Shown one piece after another: positions 61,691 through 64,000 of a stretch of DNA of 64,000 bases. The translations under genes and the position numbers were made by a program. The first letter of the stretch is position 1, and each line of letters begins with the position of its first letter. The DNA comes from Henningerozyma blattae CBS 6284. Taxonomy: Eukaryota; Ascomycota; Saccharomycetes; Saccharomycetales; Saccharomycetaceae. Location: positions 620,001 to 684,000 of the forward strand of contig NC_020185.1 in the NCBI RefSeq assembly GCF_000315915.1, given 5' to 3'. The notes beneath the pieces are model-generated. The model searched no databases. It saw only the letters and a program-made list of their open reading frames with translations, and was not told the origin of the DNA.

Positions 61691-62626
61691 CTATTGGAAC
61701 ATTGGAAAGCCCTTAATACCTAAATCACAAGTTCTATTTTCACCCTTAACTTTAACTAAGTTATTAATCTTAGTCATATCATCATCAGATAAAGTGAAAG
61801 TCTTTAAGTTAGAAATAATTCTACTTTCTTTGACGGATTTTGGCAAGACAACATAGCCTCTTTGTACGTGCCAGCTGGTAACGACTTGACCAGCATCGAC
61901 ATTGTTTCTCTTAGCAATTTCAATAATGGTTTCATCCTTTAAGACAGGAGCATTGATACCACCTAATGGAGAATAAGCTTCAATGACGATACCCTTCTCT
62001 TTACAGAAAGCAATCAATTCATCTTGTGGTAATAAAGGATGGACTTCAACTTGGTTACAAGCTGGAGTCACAGTGGTAGTTGGCGCAGCCAACAACTCTT
62101 TAATATTGTTAATTGAAAAGTTAGAGATACCAATAGCTTTGGTCTTACCGGTCTTTAACAAGTTTTGCATCAATTCCCAAGTTTTGATGAAGTTCCATTC
62201 TGGATAATCTATATCAGCTTCACCGTCTTTCTTTGGGATAGTTAAAAGGTTACCATCCTTGATGGTATCAGTCTTAAAAGCTACTGGCCAATGAATCAAA
62301 TATAAGTCAACATAATCCAAACCTAATCTCTTTAAGGATTGGTTCAAGGCAGTTTCTGGATCACGTTGTTGGGTACCCCATAATTTGGTGGTAACAAATA
62401 ATTCAGAACGAGTAACACCACATTCATTAATAGCTTTACCGACTTGATCTTCGTTACCGTAGATAGCCGCAGTATCAATATGTCTGTAACCAACCTTGGC
62501 AGCAGCAATGACGGAATCGTAACCATCGTTGTTTTCAGATCTCCATGTACCCAACCCAATAGCTGGAATGTTAGCACCAGTGTTTAACTTAACGGTAGCA
62601 GTACAGTTTTTCAAAGCAGCAGACAT
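61691..62626 (-). CDS. YPR1: NADPH aldo-keto reductase Ypr1/Gcy1 type
   Basis: 311 residues (S. cerevisiae Ypr1 and Gcy1 have 312). Aldo-keto reductase tetrad: Asp51 and Tyr56 in HIDTAAIYGNEDQVG, Lys81 in VTTKLWG, His112 in YLIHWPV. The NADP-binding region includes VVLPKSVKESRIISNLK. The family reduces aldehydes such as 2-methylbutyraldehyde and glyceraldehyde. YPR1 (YDR368W) and GCY1 (YOR120W) are S. cerevisiae duplicates; here two copies lie in tandem on the same strand, so this pair could be a local duplication. Shares a 76-nt identical tract with the next gene. Confidence 0.95.
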   Translation of the reverse strand: MSAALKNCTATVKLNTGANIPAIGLGTWRSENNDGYDSVIAAAKVGYRHIDTAAIYGNEDQVGKAINECGVTRSELFVTTKLWGTQQRDPETALNQSLKRLGLDYVDLYLIHWPVAFKTDTIKDGNLLTIPKKDGEADIDYPEWNFIKTWELMQNLLKTGKTKAIGISNFSINNIKELLAAPTTTVTPACNQVEVHPLLPQDELIAFCKEKGIVIEAYSPLGGINAPVLKDETIIEIAKRNNVDAGQVVTSWHVQRGYVVLPKSVKESRIISNLKTFTLSDDDMTKINNLVKVKGENRTCDLGIKGFPMFQ

Positions 62627-63117
62627 GATTATAGGTATTGACTAAGATTCAATTGGATCTTGGAGAATTTTCCTTAGTGTACTCCGAAAAACATGATTCA
62701 GGAAAATGGTGATTATTGTTTGAAACCCTTAGTTTAAATAAGTTTTGATTTGAAATTTTAACACCGAATTCTTCCTATAACCGTTCATCACGGACCATAT
62801 TTTTTCAAGGTATTATCACGCCAATATCCAAGAGAAAAATGAATTTAAGGTCATAATGAATATTCCTATAGGACCCGAGAAGGAAATTGAGAATTTTTGA
62901 GATGTTTCTTAGGGTATGCCGGAAATGACTGTAAAAAAGAGATCTTGAGAAAGATCTAGAAAGCGGGCTATACGCGTTGAGCCTATAGCTAAAATATACT
63001 GAGTTTGTGAGGCAAATAAGTTTTAATAAGCGATACTTCTATATTAGATAAGTACATGAGTTATATAGAAAGAAAAAACTTGTATATAGTCAATTCGCAA
63101 AAATATGGAAAAACCGT
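62627..63117. other. Spacer between tandem reductase genes
   Basis: 491 bases: promoter of the left reductase gene and 3' flank of the right one. A GC-patch AGCGGGCTATACGCGTTGAG is at 62961-62980. No gene. Confidence 0.45.
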
Positions 63118-64000
63118 CTATTCGAAGATTGGGAAAGGAGAAAAGTTGACATTGTTTAATCTCTTTTCACCTTGAGTCTTGGAGATGTTGTTCATTTTGG
63201 TCATGTCTGCATCAGATAAAGTGAAAGTTTTCAAGTTAGAAATAATTCTACTTTCTTTGACGGATTTTGGCAAGACAACATAGCCTCTTTGTACGTGCCA
63301 GCTGGTAATAACTTGACCAGCATCAACTCCATTTCCCTTGGCAATTTCCACAACAGTGGCATCTTTTATTAATGGTGCTTCACTACCACCAAATGGACAA
63401 TAAGCTTGAGTGATGATATCCTTAGAACGGCAGAATTCGATTAATTCATCATTAGGCAATAATGGTTGAACTTCGACTTGGTTAACTACTGGAACGACTG
63501 TGGTGGTTGGAGCAGCTAATAATTCCTTAATATTGTTAATAGAAAAATTAGAAACACCAATAGATTTAACTTTACCAGATTTTAATAACTTTTGCATAGC
63601 TTCCCAAGCTTGAACAAAGGTCCAATCCTTATCCACATCAGCATTACCGTCTGGTAATCTTGGAATGCACATCAACTCGCCATCTTTGATGGTATCGGTC
63701 TTCAATGTAACTGGCCAGTGCATTAAATATAAGTCAATATATTCCAATCCCAATCTCTTTAAAGATTTATCTAAAGCAGCTTCAGGGTCACGTAACTCAG
63801 TAGGCCAAACTTTGGTGGTGACATACATTTCAGATCTTGGCACACCACAATCTTTGACAGCTTTACCAACTTGTTCTTCATTCTTGTAGAAAGCTGCAGT
63901 ATCAACATGTCTGTAACCAGCTTTGGCAGCAGTTACAACAGCTTCGTAGACTTCATTTTGTTTAGATAAGTAAGTCCCTAAACCAATGACTGGAATTTTG
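63118..64000 (-). CDS. Second aldo-keto reductase, 5' end outside window
   Basis: The frame is open from the stop at 63118 to the right edge (294 codons seen); the start lies beyond 64000. It begins within KIPVIGLGTYLSKQNEV and has the same tetrad: RHVDTAAFYKNEEQVG, VTTKVWP and YLMHWPV. It ends SPFPIFE. Close relative of the adjacent reductase gene, but diverged (for example FGGSEAPLI against LGGINAPVL). Equivalent to YPR1/GCY1; which it is cannot be decided. Confidence 0.93.
   Translation of the reverse strand, partial: KIPVIGLGTYLSKQNEVYEAVVTAAKAGYRHVDTAAFYKNEEQVGKAVKDCGVPRSEMYVTTKVWPTELRDPEAALDKSLKRLGLEYIDLYLMHWPVTLKTDTIKDGELMCIPRLPDGNADVDKDWTFVQAWEAMQKLLKSGKVKSIGVSNFSINNIKELLAAPTTTVVPVVNQVEVQPLLPNDELIEFCRSKDIITQAYCPFGGSEAPLIKDATVVEIAKGNGVDAGQVITSWHVQRGYVVLPKSVKESRIISNLKTFTLSDADMTKMNNISKTQGEKRLNNVNFSPFPIFE

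Overview
This is budding-yeast nuclear DNA (Saccharomycetaceae): AT-rich, with Asn/Ser-rich low-complexity proteins, short intergenic spacers, two spliceosomal introns with GTATGT and TACTAAC signals, and a tRNA-Arg/tRNA-Asp tandem pair. Nearly every gene is recognisable as a homologue of a Saccharomyces cerevisiae gene. The order interleaves two blocks that lie on two chromosomes in S. cerevisiae, YDR368-YDR389 and YOR120-YOR134. Several conserved genes of those blocks (LSM6, ATP17, NKP1, UBP2, LEO1, PFY1) are absent. That fits a post-whole-genome-duplication yeast whose gene losses were resolved differently from S. cerevisiae, such as the Vanderwaltozyma/Tetrapisispora lineage. The clade name is inference.

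Layout, left to right: 0-13 kb carries five minus-strand genes: SAC7/BAG7 RhoGAP (runs off the left edge), RVS167, MUS81, EFT (eEF2) and VPS17. ATO3 is divergent at 14.3 kb and probably has a 5'UTR intron. From 15.2 to 18.9 kb is the longest stretch without protein genes; it holds the tRNA pair, a possible decayed LTR, tandem repeats and an orphan promoter-like block. Then follow RPP2B, ORT1, the split gene COI1 (65-nt intron), the split gene YRA1 (940-nt intron), AFI1 (probable C-terminal frameshift), ARO10 with an Aro80-type CCG array in its promoter, ADE2, an RGA-type LIM-RhoGAP, ARH1, IAH1 and BCS1. At 42.1-42.8 kb lies a degenerate unidentified gene. Next come an ADH6/7-like alcohol dehydrogenase, PHO92, COQ7/CAT5, FRQ1, VPS74, CTS2, DXO1, SAM50, XRS2 and a tandem pair of YPR1/GCY1 aldo-keto reductases. 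The second of these runs off the right edge.

Most neighbours share ancestry of position rather than pathway. There are themes: actin and Rho signalling (SAC7, RVS167, RGA), DNA repair nuclease biology (MUS81, XRS2), mitochondria (ORT1, COI1, ARH1, BCS1, COQ7, SAM50), RNA metabolism (YRA1, PHO92, DXO1), translation (EFT, RPP2B, tRNAs) and Golgi/endosome traffic (VPS17, AFI1, FRQ1, VPS74). No mobile element with intact genes, CRISPR array or bacterial-type system is present. The most interesting items are the AFI1 frameshift, the candidate ATO3 leader intron with an uORF, the decayed gene at 42 kb, the AACCCT/Reb1/Cbf1 cluster with a foldable GC-rich block between FRQ1 and VPS74, the Aro80 array, and a 76-nt identical tract shared by the two reductase genes.
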